Assembly (NCBI GenBank): GCA_018242485.1
Contig: JAFEBV010000043.1
Span: 1 to 64,000 of the forward strand
Direction of reading: 5' to 3'
Source: Pseudomonadota bacterium
GTDB lineage: Bacteria > Pseudomonadota > Gammaproteobacteria > Xanthomonadales > Xanthomonadaceae
DNA length: 64,000 bases
This document shows positions 1-8,437 of this stretch, in pieces (position 1 is the first letter of the stretch; every line of letters starts with the position of its first letter). The notes under the pieces were generated by a model that saw only the letters and a program-made list of their open reading frames with translations, made no database searches and was not told the DNA's origin. The position numbers and the translations under genes are program-made.

Positions 1-112
1 CACGATTCACGATTCACGATTCACGATTCACGATTCACGATTCACGATTCACGATTCACGATTCACGATTCACGATTCACGATTCACGATTCACGATTCA
101 CGATTCACGATT
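1..112. repeat. Heptanucleotide tandem array (CACGATT)n
   Basis: Sixteen perfect head-to-tail copies of the 7-bp unit CACGATT fill positions 1-112 and decay into an imperfect copy after 112. The array begins at the window edge, so its true length is unknown. It ends about 22 bp from the rfbA stop codon, in the position of a 3' untranslated region. Such arrays are expected to vary in copy number by slippage. Its effect on transcription is not known. Confidence 0.97.
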
Positions 113-134
113 TACGACCTCCCCATTCCCCGCT

Positions 135-1022
135 TCACGCCACCGGCCCGCGTTCGACCAGCGCCAGCAGGTATTGCCCATAACCGTTCTTCGCCAGCGG
201 CCTTGCCAGTTCGCGGACGCGCTCGGTATCGATCCAGCCGTTGATCCACGCGATCTCCTCCGGGCAGCTCACGCGCAGCCCCTGCCGCGACTGGATGGTG
301 TGGATGAAATTGGATGCTTCCTGCAACGATTCATGGGTGCCGGTGTCGAGCCATGCATAGCCACGACCGAGGCGTTCGAGACGCAGCGAACCATCCTCGA
401 GGTAACAGCGGTTGAGGTCGGTGATCTCCAGCTCACCACGTGGTGAGGGCTTGAGCGATGCAGCGAAGTCGCTGGCACGGCCGTCGTAAAAATACAGGCC
501 GGTGACGGCGTAGTGCGAGCGTGGATGGGCCGGCTTCTCCTCGAGGCCGACCACGCGCCCGGAGGCGTCGAACTCGGCCACGCCGTAGCGTTCCGGATCG
601 TTCACCCAGTAGCCGAACACGGTCGAGCCATGCGTCTGCGCATCGGCGCGGCGCAATTGGGTGGTGAATCCATCGCCATAGAAAATGTTGTCTCCCAGCA
701 CGAGGCAACTCGGGCTGCCAGCAAGAAACTCGCGACCGATCAGGTAAGCCTGCGCGAGCCCGTCGGGACTGGGCTGCACCGCATATTCGATGCGCATGCC
801 CCATTGCGAGCCGTCGCCCAGCAGGCGCTTGAACAGTTCCTGCTCGTGCGGGGTATTGATGACGAGCACGTCGCGGATGCCCGCCAGCATCAATGTGCTC
901 AGCGGGTAGTAGATCATCGGCTTGTCGTACACCGGCAGCAGTTGCTTGCTGATCGACTGGGTGATCGGGTACAGACGGGTGCCGGAGCCGCCGGCGAGGA
1001 TGATGCCTTTGCGTTGGGTCAT
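135..1022 (-). CDS. rfbA: Glucose-1-phosphate thymidylyltransferase
   Basis: This cytoplasmic enzyme condenses glucose-1-phosphate and dTTP to dTDP-glucose, the first step to dTDP-L-rhamnose for LPS or exopolysaccharide. The 295-residue length is normal for RfbA/RmlA. The N terminus carries the nucleotide-binding signature [14 protein letters not shown], followed by [20 protein letters not shown], and GDNIFYG and EEKP occur in the sugar-binding part. The ATG at 1022 is chosen because the signature starts six residues later. It lies downstream of rfbB on the same strand, after a 171-bp spacer with inverted palindromes. rfbC and rfbD are not in the window and may lie beyond position 1. Family assignment is secure. 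Confidence 0.97.
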   Translation of the reverse strand: MTQRKGIILAGGSGTRLYPITQSISKQLLPVYDKPMIYYPLSTLMLAGIRDVLVINTPHEQELFKRLLGDGSQWGMRIEYAVQPSPDGLAQAYLIGREFLAGSPSCLVLGDNIFYGDGFTTQLRRADAQTHGSTVFGYWVNDPERYGVAEFDASGRVVGLEEKPAHPRSHYAVTGLYFYDGRASDFAASLKPSPRGELEITDLNRCYLEDGSLRLERLGRGYAWLDTGTHESLQEASNFIHTIQSRQGLRVSCPEEIAWINGWIDTERVRELARPLAKNGYGQYLLALVERGPVA

Positions 1023-1075
1023 GGGGACACTGCCAATAAATCCGGATCAAGTGAAAATCGGTGTGCCGTGCTTCA

Positions 1076-1189
1076 CCCTTCTCCCTCCGGGAGAAGGTGG
1101 CCCGAAGGGCCGGATGAGGGAAGTGCGTCAGGTGCCCCTCGGCGTCTTTCCCTCACCCGCCTTCGGCACCCTCTCCCGGAGGGAGAGGG
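1076..1189. repeat. Paired REP-like palindromes in inverted orientation
   Basis: Two related elements of about 40-45 bp lie head to head between rfbB and rfbA: 1076-1120, with core TCCCTCCGGGAGA, and 1150-1189, with core TCTCCCGGAGGGAGA. Each is palindromic, and the second resembles the reverse complement of the first, so the pair could also form one long imperfect hairpin. Elements of this type are common between genes in Xanthomonadaceae. They may act as processing or termination sites within the rfbBA transcript. Confidence 0.8.
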
Positions 1190-1193
1190 AAAA

Positions 1194-2261
1194 TCAACCC
1201 TGCCCGATGCGCTCCAACCGGTAACTGCCATCCAGCACGCGCTTTACCCACGCGGCATTGTCGAGGTACCAATCCACCGTGGCGGCGATACCTTGCTCGA
1301 AGTCCACCGTCGGCTTCCAACCCAGTTCGCGCTGGAGTCTGGTCGCGTCGATGGCATAGCGGCGGTCGTGTCCGGGGCGATCTTTCACGTAGGTGATCAA
1401 CGCTTCGTGCGGGCGACCGTCGGGCAGCGGGCGGCGCGCGTCGAGCAGCGCGCAGATCGTCTTCACCACCGTGATGTTCGGTTTCTCGGCGTCGCCACCG
1501 ACGTTGTAGGTTTCGCCCACCCGGCCGGCTTCCAGCACCTGGCGGATCGCCGCGCAGTGATCTTTCACGAACAGCCAGTCGCGCACGTTCATGCCGTCGC
1601 CGTAGATCGGCAACGGCTGGCCGGCGAGCGCCTTCTGGATCACCAACGGGATGAGCTTTTCGGGAAACTGGAACGGCCCGTAGTTGTTCGAGCAGTTCGT
1701 GGTCAGCACCGGCAGCCCGTAGGTGTGGTGGAAAGCGCGCACGAGGTGGTCGGACGCGGCCTTGGACGCCGAGTACGGCGAATTCGGCGCGTAGGGCGTT
1801 TCCTCGGTGAAGGCGCCGGTCGCGCCCAGCGAGCCATACACTTCGTCGGTGGACACATGCAGGAAGCGGAAGGCGTTCTTTGCCGATCCCTCGAGGCTGC
1901 GCCAGTAATCGCGCGCGCATTCGAGCAGAGCGAGCGTGCCGACCACATTGGTCTGCACGAACGCAGCCGGGCCGTCGATGGAACGATCCACGTGCGATTC
2001 GGCGGCGAAGTTCACCACCGCATCGGGACGATGTTCGGCCAGCAGGCGCGCCACCAGCACGGCGTCGCCGATGTCGCCATGCACGAACACATGGCGCGCA
2101 TCGCCGTCGAGCGCCGCGAGGGTGTCGCGATTGCCAGCGTAGGTCAGCGCATCGAGATTGACCACGCGCACGCCGGCGGCGACCGCATCGAGCACGAAAT
2201 TGCCGCCGATGAAACCGGCACCGCCGGTGACCAGCCAGGTGGGATGTTGCGTCGTGGACAT
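1194..2261 (-). CDS. rfbB: dTDP-glucose 4,6-dehydratase
   Basis: RfbB/RmlB converts dTDP-glucose to dTDP-4-keto-6-deoxyglucose using bound NAD. It is an extended short-chain dehydrogenase of 355 residues from the chosen start. The Rossmann motif TGGAGFIGGNF lies about nine residues in, the catalytic YSASKAASDH (YxxxK) lies mid-protein, and HVSTDEVYG precedes it. A start 42 bp upstream (2303) is possible, but the ATG at 2261 puts the glycine motif where family members have it. rfbA follows on the same strand, so the pair forms part of a dTDP-rhamnose pathway. Confidence 0.97.
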   Translation of the reverse strand: MSTTQHPTWLVTGGAGFIGGNFVLDAVAAGVRVVNLDALTYAGNRDTLAALDGDARHVFVHGDIGDAVLVARLLAEHRPDAVVNFAAESHVDRSIDGPAAFVQTNVVGTLALLECARDYWRSLEGSAKNAFRFLHVSTDEVYGSLGATGAFTEETPYAPNSPYSASKAASDHLVRAFHHTYGLPVLTTNCSNNYGPFQFPEKLIPLVIQKALAGQPLPIYGDGMNVRDWLFVKDHCAAIRQVLEAGRVGETYNVGGDAEKPNITVVKTICALLDARRPLPDGRPHEALITYVKDRPGHDRRYAIDATRLQRELGWKPTVDFEQGIAATVDWYLDNAAWVKRVLDGSYRLERIGQG

Positions 2262-2287
2262 CGATGAAGGTCGCTCGAATGGATGCT

Positions 2288-2307
2288 GCGCATGCGCGGG
2301 CATGCGC
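2288..2307. promoter_or_regulatory. Perfect inverted repeat upstream of rfbB
   Basis: GCGCATGC and GCATGCGC face each other around a 4-bp centre, 27 bp upstream of the rfbB start. This divergent intergenic region also serves the gene starting at 2474. The repeat could be an operator or simply a hairpin. No recognised binding motif was identified. Confidence 0.3.
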
Positions 2308-2473
2308 GATCAAATCGCATGATATCAAGCGCCGCGTCCGGGTCTGCAGCATCGGGGCGCAGTCAAGAGCGATACGGAAACGGAAACGCCCCCCAAACAG
2401 GAAGTGAAATTGGGGCTGGGTTCATGCACGAGCATCGACAGTTATCGCCCCCATCACTCCAATGGAGCTACCC

Positions 2474-2752
2474 ATGTCGTCACCCGAATCCAATCGCCTC
2501 AAACAAGCCGGAGAGCATTTGTCCATGGCGCGCGACCACCTGGTCGTCGGCGTGGCCGATGCCGCGCAGGCGACATCACGGGCGGCACGCGTCATCAAGG
2601 ATGAAGCCGGCGATGGACTGGACTCCTTGCTGGAGGCCGGTCGGGAAGCGCTCGCCCGTACCGGCGAGGCTGTTCGCCGCCACCCGAAGCTGGCTGTCGG
2701 GGGTGCCATCGCGGTCGGATACCTGCTGACGCGGATACTGCGCCGCCGCTGA
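2474..2752 (+). CDS. ElaB/YqjD/DUF883-like C-terminally anchored protein
   Basis: This 92-residue protein has a mostly helical, alanine-rich body followed by one membrane segment (HPKLAVGGAIAVGYLLTRIL) and a terminal RRR. That is the plan of the ElaB/YqjD/YgaM family, in which the tail anchors in the inner membrane and the soluble part can bind ribosomes in stationary phase. The ATG at 2474 is chosen over one at 2462 because a GGAG ribosome-binding site (2464-2467) sits 6 bp before it. It is divergent from rfbB. Ribosome binding is inferred from the family only. Confidence 0.75.
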   Translation: MSSPESNRLKQAGEHLSMARDHLVVGVADAAQATSRAARVIKDEAGDGLDSLLEAGREALARTGEAVRRHPKLAVGGAIAVGYLLTRILRRR

Positions 2753-2782
2753 TCGCGGCCCCAGGTAAAAGCGCTTCCAGCC

Positions 2783-3526
2783 CTACCCTTTGCCACCCTT
2801 CATCGCCAAGGGTTTCCAGTGGTCGGGCAGGAAACCGGACACCTCGTAAAGCAGTTCCACCTTCTTCATGCCATCGCGCAGGGTGACCTCCATTTCGATC
2901 TTCCTGGCCTTCGTCAGCGCGGCGATGAAGCCCTTGTCGTCGCGGAACATCAACGCCGGCTCGCCAGTGGGCGGCGCATAGGCGACGATGGTGCGCGGCT
3001 TGCCGTCGAATTTCGCATGAATCGTGCAGTCGCCCTTGCACACGAACCCCTTGCCGTCGCCGAACAGGTACACGCTCTGACCCCAACTGGTGTGCCGGCG
3101 CAGCACCAAGCGCACGGATAGATCGGACGGCTGGCTGTCGTAGATCACCGCCGTGGACTGGATGCCGCCCGCCATCGGCGACTCATCGTACTGCCATAGT
3201 TCCGCGAGCCGTTCCTGTTCCTGCTTGTCCGCCCAGCGCTTCTGGATATCCGGCAACGTTTGCTGGACTTCCTTCGCCGCCGCATCGTTGGGGAAGCGCT
3301 GCACGAGGTCCCGGCCGGTCGCCAAAGCCGACGCATCGTTGTGATCGCGCAGGGCTTGCCGATAGGTATCGAGATCACGGGCGATTTCGGCAGTCTTGGC
3401 CTGCGCCTGTCGCTGCGCGGCTTCCTGTGCGGCGTGCTGGGTGCAGCCAGACAACATCAACGCGCCGGCGAGACCCGCGACGGTTAACGGACGGGCAAGG
3501 CCTTGGCGCAATGGAATACGGATCAT
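2783..3526 (-). CDS. Hypothetical lipoprotein
   Basis: This 247-residue protein has a lipoprotein signal: a basic N terminus, a hydrophobic stretch and the lipobox LSGC near residue 28. A charged coiled-coil-like segment rich in Ala, Gln and Arg follows, then a beta-rich C-terminal half. No known domain is recognised. The TPR membrane protein gene lies 82 bp upstream on the same strand and the two may be cotranscribed. An envelope location is likely; the function is unknown. Confidence 0.75.
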   Translation of the reverse strand: MIRIPLRQGLARPLTVAGLAGALMLSGCTQHAAQEAAQRQAQAKTAEIARDLDTYRQALRDHNDASALATGRDLVQRFPNDAAAKEVQQTLPDIQKRWADKQEQERLAELWQYDESPMAGGIQSTAVIYDSQPSDLSVRLVLRRHTSWGQSVYLFGDGKGFVCKGDCTIHAKFDGKPRTIVAYAPPTGEPALMFRDDKGFIAALTKARKIEMEVTLRDGMKKVELLYEVSGFLPDHWKPLAMKGGKG

Positions 3527-3608
3527 CGGAAATCACCTCGGGTACGAACGCTCTGCCCAGATTGAAACGAGGATCGATCGAAGGCAAGCACGCGCCACGC
3601 AGGCCGCA

Positions 3609-5198
3609 TCAGCGCCCGCCGCGTGCCAGCAGCACCCGCCGAGCCATCGCGGCCACCGCCGGATCGCGCGGCGTGAGGCGGTGCGCGGCATCGACCGCAC
3701 GCTGCGCATTGTCGATTTCGCCGGCACCGAGGCGCTCGTCGGCATAGCCCAGCCAGCGCTTGGCCAGCTCGCCGCGCAGCGAGGGCAGGCTGGCGTAACC
3801 GGGCTGGACGGAGATCAGGGCATCGAGGCAATCGTTCGCGTGAACCAGACGGTTGTCGGTCATCGAACGCTGGTAACAAGCCAGGGTGCTGCCGATGAAA
3901 CGATGGTTGGCGGCGACCACGCGCGGGTCGCCGGGCGCGATCGCCGCTGCCTCGTGCAGCTTGTCGAAGGCGCTGTCGCCGGGCGGTTCGACCAGTTCGC
4001 CGCGAGCCATGGCACCATCGGCGGCGGCGAGCAGATCGACGATGCGAGCCTTGTCGTGCGTCCCGCGCAGCAGCCCCGAGCGTTGCAAACGAGCCATATG
4101 CATGCGCTGGCTCGCGGCGCGCACGGAGGGCAAATCCGGAGCCAGTTCGCGCGCCTTGTCGAGCGCATCGGCGGCTTGCGAAAACTGGAACTCCGCCGTT
4201 TCCCTATTGGCCTGCCGCACCCATGCTTCGGCCGCCGCACGCACACCCGCGTGCGCGCGTGGATCATCCGGCGTGATCGCCAATGTCTGTTTCCAGATCG
4301 CCATGGCAGCGTCGATCTTGCCGGCATGCAAATCGGCATCGGCGCGATCCATCTGCCGCATCTGTTCGCGTTGACGGCGCGCCAGCGCATCGGCCAGACG
4401 AGCGCGCGCATCCGGCAAATCCAGATGCCCGGGATCGACCGACGCCACACGCTCGATCACCTTGCGCGCACCGTCGATGTCACCCTTGGTCAGCAGCGAC
4501 TTGCTATCGCCGAGCATCCGCGACAGCAGCGCGGCTCGTCGGTCTAGTACGAGCGCATTGTTCGGTGCGAGTTCCACGGCTTGCTGCAGTACTGCCAGCG
4601 CGCTTGTATCGCCGTCGTCCAGATGGCCTGAGCCGATAGCGGTGTCGGCCTTCGCCAGCAGGTCGGCGATCCTCGCCTCACCGCCGGTCTTGCGGCGCAA
4701 CGCCTCCTCGACCCGCGCGACCGCCGCGACCGGCGCGGAAAGATCGCGGGCGAGCTGGAGATCGCGTTGCGCCAGATCGGCATGGCCGGCATCGATGTCC
4801 GCCTGCGCCTTCGCGACGGCTGCGTTCGCCACATGCGCCAGCCCCTCGCGCGCAGCGAGATCGTCCGGATTGCGCGCCATCGCCGCCTCGAACAGCTCGC
4901 GCGCACCGCGGCCATCGGGTGCGGTGAGCCGACCCGCGCGCAACGCCTCCTGCGCCTGCTGCACCAGCAGGTTTTGCGGCGGGGGTTGGACGAGGCGGGC
5001 ACCGATGGCGTTGCGCCAGTGCACCAGCGCGAAGCCGGCCGCAGCCAGCACGAGCACAGACACGAAGACGATCCATGGCGTGCGCGAGCGTCGGCGGCTC
5101 GCTTGCCGCGACTGTACCGGGCGCACCGCGGTCGCCCACGCGGTGGGATCGACAGCATGCAGTGGCTCGCCGATGGCAGGCTCGCGGCGATCGCTCAT
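3609..5198 (-). CDS. Single-pass membrane protein with TPR-like repeats
   Basis: This 529-residue protein has a basic cytoplasmic N terminus of about 40 residues, one membrane segment (WIVFVSVLVLAAAGFALVHW), and a long Ala/Leu/Arg-rich region. That region contains repeated helical pairs typical of tetratricopeptide repeats, for example blocks ending LARNPDD-, LAPNNA-, ITPDDP- and RLTPRDP-like. It is probably a periplasmic scaffold anchored in the inner membrane. The ATG at 5198 is preferred over a TTG three codons upstream. The lipoprotein gene follows on the same strand, suggesting a shared envelope role. No enzymatic domain is seen. Confidence 0.75.
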   Translation of the reverse strand: MSDRREPAIGEPLHAVDPTAWATAVRPVQSRQASRRRSRTPWIVFVSVLVLAAAGFALVHWRNAIGARLVQPPPQNLLVQQAQEALRAGRLTAPDGRGARELFEAAMARNPDDLAAREGLAHVANAAVAKAQADIDAGHADLAQRDLQLARDLSAPVAAVARVEEALRRKTGGEARIADLLAKADTAIGSGHLDDGDTSALAVLQQAVELAPNNALVLDRRAALLSRMLGDSKSLLTKGDIDGARKVIERVASVDPGHLDLPDARARLADALARRQREQMRQMDRADADLHAGKIDAAMAIWKQTLAITPDDPRAHAGVRAAAEAWVRQANRETAEFQFSQAADALDKARELAPDLPSVRAASQRMHMARLQRSGLLRGTHDKARIVDLLAAADGAMARGELVEPPGDSAFDKLHEAAAIAPGDPRVVAANHRFIGSTLACYQRSMTDNRLVHANDCLDALISVQPGYASLPSLRGELAKRWLGYADERLGAGEIDNAQRAVDAAHRLTPRDPAVAAMARRVLLARGGR

Positions 5199-5304
5199 GG
5201 CGCGCAAAGGGTGTGCGGCATGCGCTCAGGATAGCAGCGCGACCGCTGGCAGCGCGTGACCGATGAATCCCGGCAGCTTGTGTGTACGGCAAGTGGACGC
5301 CAGA

Positions 5305-5423
5305 GTTCCGAGTCCCGCTTCCCGCCTCCCGCTTCCCGCTTCCCGCTTCCCGCTTCCCGCTTCCCGAGTCCCGAGTCCCGAGTCCCGAGTCCCGAGTCCC
5401 GAGTCCCGAGTCCCGAGTCCCGA
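5305..5423. repeat. Compound heptanucleotide tandem array
   Basis: Seventeen 7-bp units run without a break. The first nine are mainly TTCCCGC variants, and from 5368 to 5423 there are eight perfect copies of GTCCCGA. The junction unit TTCCCGA (5361-5367) combines both. The array ends 7 bp before the relA stop codon, so it lies in the relA 3' region. The unit has the same length as the array at 1-112 but a different sequence. Confidence 0.96.
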
Positions 5424-5430
5424 GTCTCCT

Positions 5431-7668
5431 TCACCCCAACCGCCGCGCTTCATCCACGCCGGCCACCGCGCCCAGACGGCCCAGCAGTTGCCCGAGTTGA
5501 TCGAAATCCTTCACCTTCAAGGTGAACCGCACTTCAGCCAGCCCGCGCGATTCCTCCAACCGACTGCTCACCGCCAGTACATGCACGCCATGCTGGGCGA
5601 TCAGGTTGGTCAGATCCTTGAGCAAACCCTTGCGATCCAGTCCGCGCACCTGCACGTCCACGCTGTAACTGGCGCTGCCGCGCTCACCCCATTCCACCGG
5701 CAACAGGCGTTCGGGGTGTGCGATCAGCAGGCGTGCGAGCGCGGTGCAACCCTGCCGATGGATGCTCACCCCGCGCCCGCGGGTGAGGTAGCCGGCAATG
5801 GCATCGCCGGCCACCGGCTGGCAACAGCGCGCAAGCAGGGTCAGCAGATTGCCCACGCCCTCGACCACGAAGCGGTCGTTGGGCCGCGCCGGGCGCGCTT
5901 TGGGATCGGCACGCGATGCCTGCGCCTGCTTTTCGGTTTCGCTGCGCAGCAACGCCTGCGCGTGATCGTGCAGGGCGCGCGCGACCTGACTGGGGCCCAC
6001 GTCGCCCAGCGCCACGGCGATGTGCAGTTCGTCCAACGTGGCAAGACGAAACCGCGCCAGTGCCGGGGCGAGGTCGTGCTGGTGCAGGGCGAGCCGCTTG
6101 AGTTCCTTGTCCAGCAATTCACGCCCGGCCTGCAGGTTGCGCGCGCGGTCGAGCTTGTGGAACCAGCCGCGCACCTTGTCGCGCGAGCGCGCGCTGGCAA
6201 GGAAGCCGCTGCCGGCCAGCAGCCAGTCGCGGCGTGGCTCGGAAATCTTCGCCGTCATGATCTCGACGCGATCTCCTGTGGCCGGCTGGAAGTTCAGCGG
6301 CACGATGCGCCCGTTGACCTTGGCACCGCGGCAGCGATGCCCGACCTCGGTGTGCACGTGGTAAGCGAAATCCAGCACGGTGCCACCGCGCGGAAGGTCG
6401 ATGACTTCGCCGCGCGGGGTGAGCAGATAGACACGATCCTCGACCAGATCGGCGCGCAGACCGGCGAGCAGGGTTTCCTCGCCGCCCTCGGCCTCGCCGC
6501 GATCGAGCAACTGGCGCATCCATGCAATTTTCCGATCGTAGCTGGCATCGGCGTTCGGAGATGTTTTTCCGACCCCGACCTGGCCCTCCTTGTAGCGCCA
6601 ATGCGCCGCCACCCCGAGCTCGGAATGCGCATGCATGTCGTGGGTGCGGATCTGCACTTCCAGCGCGCGCCCCTGCGGACCGATCACCGCCGTGTGCAGC
6701 GAGCGGTAGTTGTTGCCCTTCGGGTTGGCGATGTAATCGTCGAATTCGGCCGGCACCGGCGACCACAGTTGATGCACCACGCCCAGCGCGGCGTAACAGG
6801 TGGCGATGTCGTCCACCAGCACGCGCACCGCGCGCACGTCGTAGAGCTCGCCGAAGGGCACGTTCTTGCGCTGCATCTTTTTCCAGATGCTGAAGATGTG
6901 CTTGGGTCGCCCGGCCACATCGGCAACGATGCCCGCATCGCCCAATGCCGCACGGATGCGCGTCTTCACGCTTTCGATGAAGCGTTCGCGATCGCTGCGT
7001 TTTTCGTCCAGCAGGCGGGCGATGCGCTGGTAGCGATCCGGCTGCAGGTAGCGAAAGGCCAGATCCTCCAGCTCCCACTTGAGTTGCCAGATGCCCAGCC
7101 GGTTCGCCAGCGGCGCGTGAATGTCGGCCGACAACTGCGCCAGCGCGACACGTTGGTCCTCGGGCAAGTCAGCAGCGTGACGCATGCGTACCAGGTGCCG
7201 CGCAAGCAGGATCAGGATCGTGCGCAGATCCTTCACCAGCGCCAGCAGCAAGCGCCGCAGCCCTTCCGCACGCACATGCTGGGTACGCTCGGCATGCAGG
7301 TTCCACACCTGCTCGGCGGCCTGCTGGCCTTCGAGCAGAACCAGCACGCGTCCGCGCGTGTCGGTGTCGAGCGATCCCAACCGTGGTCGCCACGCCGGGA
7401 GCGCGTGGACGATGGCTGCGAGCAATACCTCTTCGTCGGCACGCAACAGGTCGAGCAGTTCGAGGCATTCCCGCAGGTCGCGCTCAGATTGCGCGGACAA
7501 CGAGGTCGGCTGCGTCGGGTCGAGCACGGCCAGCGTAGCGCGCGTGGTATCGCGACCACGCGAGCGCAGCCACTCGCACAGGGTGGCATCGGTGGGCAGG
7601 GCGCGATCAGGGCTTGCTTTCACGGTGCGAACGGCGGCGGCGGAAGTTCCGTTATACGTAACCGGCAT
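5431..7668 (-). CDS. relA: GTP pyrophosphokinase RelA ((p)ppGpp synthetase I)
   Basis: This ribosome-associated enzyme makes (p)ppGpp on amino-acid starvation. The 745-residue protein has the RelA order: a degenerate HD region, the synthetase domain, a TGS domain (VYLLTPRGEVIDLPRGGT) and a C-terminal ACT-like domain. EFDDYIANPKGNNYRSLHT carries the acidic ExDD form typical of monofunctional RelA rather than the RxKD of bifunctional SpoT/Rel. The hydrolase region reads AAIVHALPAW, lacking the HD pair, so hydrolysis should be absent. The ATG at 7668 gives a normal length. The gene is divergent from the secreted-protein gene at 7902. A separate SpoT is expected elsewhere in the genome. Confidence 0.96.
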   Translation of the reverse strand: MPVTYNGTSAAAVRTVKASPDRALPTDATLCEWLRSRGRDTTRATLAVLDPTQPTSLSAQSERDLRECLELLDLLRADEEVLLAAIVHALPAWRPRLGSLDTDTRGRVLVLLEGQQAAEQVWNLHAERTQHVRAEGLRRLLLALVKDLRTILILLARHLVRMRHAADLPEDQRVALAQLSADIHAPLANRLGIWQLKWELEDLAFRYLQPDRYQRIARLLDEKRSDRERFIESVKTRIRAALGDAGIVADVAGRPKHIFSIWKKMQRKNVPFGELYDVRAVRVLVDDIATCYAALGVVHQLWSPVPAEFDDYIANPKGNNYRSLHTAVIGPQGRALEVQIRTHDMHAHSELGVAAHWRYKEGQVGVGKTSPNADASYDRKIAWMRQLLDRGEAEGGEETLLAGLRADLVEDRVYLLTPRGEVIDLPRGGTVLDFAYHVHTEVGHRCRGAKVNGRIVPLNFQPATGDRVEIMTAKISEPRRDWLLAGSGFLASARSRDKVRGWFHKLDRARNLQAGRELLDKELKRLALHQHDLAPALARFRLATLDELHIAVALGDVGPSQVARALHDHAQALLRSETEKQAQASRADPKARPARPNDRFVVEGVGNLLTLLARCCQPVAGDAIAGYLTRGRGVSIHRQGCTALARLLIAHPERLLPVEWGERGSASYSVDVQVRGLDRKGLLKDLTNLIAQHGVHVLAVSSRLEESRGLAEVRFTLKVKDFDQLGQLLGRLGAVAGVDEARRLG

Positions 7669-7901
7669 TCGGTTTACACTAGTCCAAGGCGGCGCTGAAT
7701 TTCAGCGTTGCCAGTCGGTCATGGAAGGCCGGCCACGAGCCAATCGCGCAAGTGATTGATTCGTGTGAGCCGAGTCCGGGCATGTACCGGACTTAAGCGT
7801 GCGTTGATAATTACACGATGGAATTATTCAACGCGTCACTCAACTAACGATCCAGCCGGTTCGCCGGCGGATTCCACGAACCGTACCCGCAGGAACCCAC
7901 G

Positions 7902-8402
7902 ATGCGCCGTATCGCCCTTGCCGCCACGCTCGCCGCCTGCCTCGCCCTGGTCGCGCCGCTGGCCTGCGCCCAGCAGTTCTCGACGCTGGAGGAGCGCATG
8001 TCCTCGGCCGACTTCAAGGCCGCCGGGCTGGACAAGCTCACGCCCGAGCAGCTCGCCCGGCTCAATGCCTTCATCCGCAGCGAGGTGGACAAGCGCACCG
8101 CCGTGGCACGCGAGGAGGGCATGCGCCAGCAGGATCAGAACGACGCGGAGAAGATGGGCTTCCGCACCTACCACGGCGACCTGAGCAGCATCGTCAGCTC
8201 CATCGATGGCGACTTCCACGGCTGGGACGGCGGCACCACCTTCACCCTCGCCAACGGGCAGGTCTGGCACCAGGTCGACGGCGACGTGTTCGCGGTGCGG
8301 CTGAAGAACCCCGGGGTCACCATCTCGCCCGGCCTGATGGGCACGTGGTATCTGAAGGTGGAAGGCTACGGCTCGTCGACCAAGGTCGAGCGCGTGAAAT
8401 GA
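7902..8402 (+). CDS. Small secreted protein of unknown function
   Basis: This 166-residue protein starts with a clear signal peptide (MRRIALAATLAACLALVAPLA, cut near ACAQQ). The mature part has a helical segment with LDKLTPEQLARLNAFIRSEV, followed by a beta-rich C-terminal domain containing WDGGTTFTLANGQVW. Similar periplasmic proteins without assigned function are known in Xanthomonadaceae. It is convergent with hrpA and separated from it by a GC-rich hairpin. Reading frame and signal are clear; the function is unknown. Confidence 0.8.
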   Translation: MRRIALAATLAACLALVAPLACAQQFSTLEERMSSADFKAAGLDKLTPEQLARLNAFIRSEVDKRTAVAREEGMRQQDQNDAEKMGFRTYHGDLSSIVSSIDGDFHGWDGGTTFTLANGQVWHQVDGDVFAVRLKNPGVTISPGLMGTWYLKVEGYGSSTKVERVK

Positions 8403-8410
8403 CGCAGGCA

Positions 8411-8437
8411 GCGCGCAGGGCCTATCGCCCTGCGCGC
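8411..8437. terminator. GC-rich hairpin between convergent genes
   Basis: A perfect 11-bp inverted repeat (GCGCGCAGGGC / GCCCTGCGCGC) with a 5-nt loop lies between the stop of the gene ending at 8402 and the stop of hrpA. The hrpA TAG falls inside the loop. There is no strong T-run on either side, so it may be a bidirectional but inefficient terminator or a 3' stabiliser. Confidence 0.6.

Noticed and set aside
1..112. CRISPR array
   Set aside because: The repeat is a gapless 7-bp tandem array without spacers, and no cas gene is present.
513..2267. Long plus-strand reading frame opposite rfbA and rfbB
   Set aside because: It is the antisense shadow of two well-recognised genes, has no ribosome-binding site or domain, and is typical of high-GC DNA.
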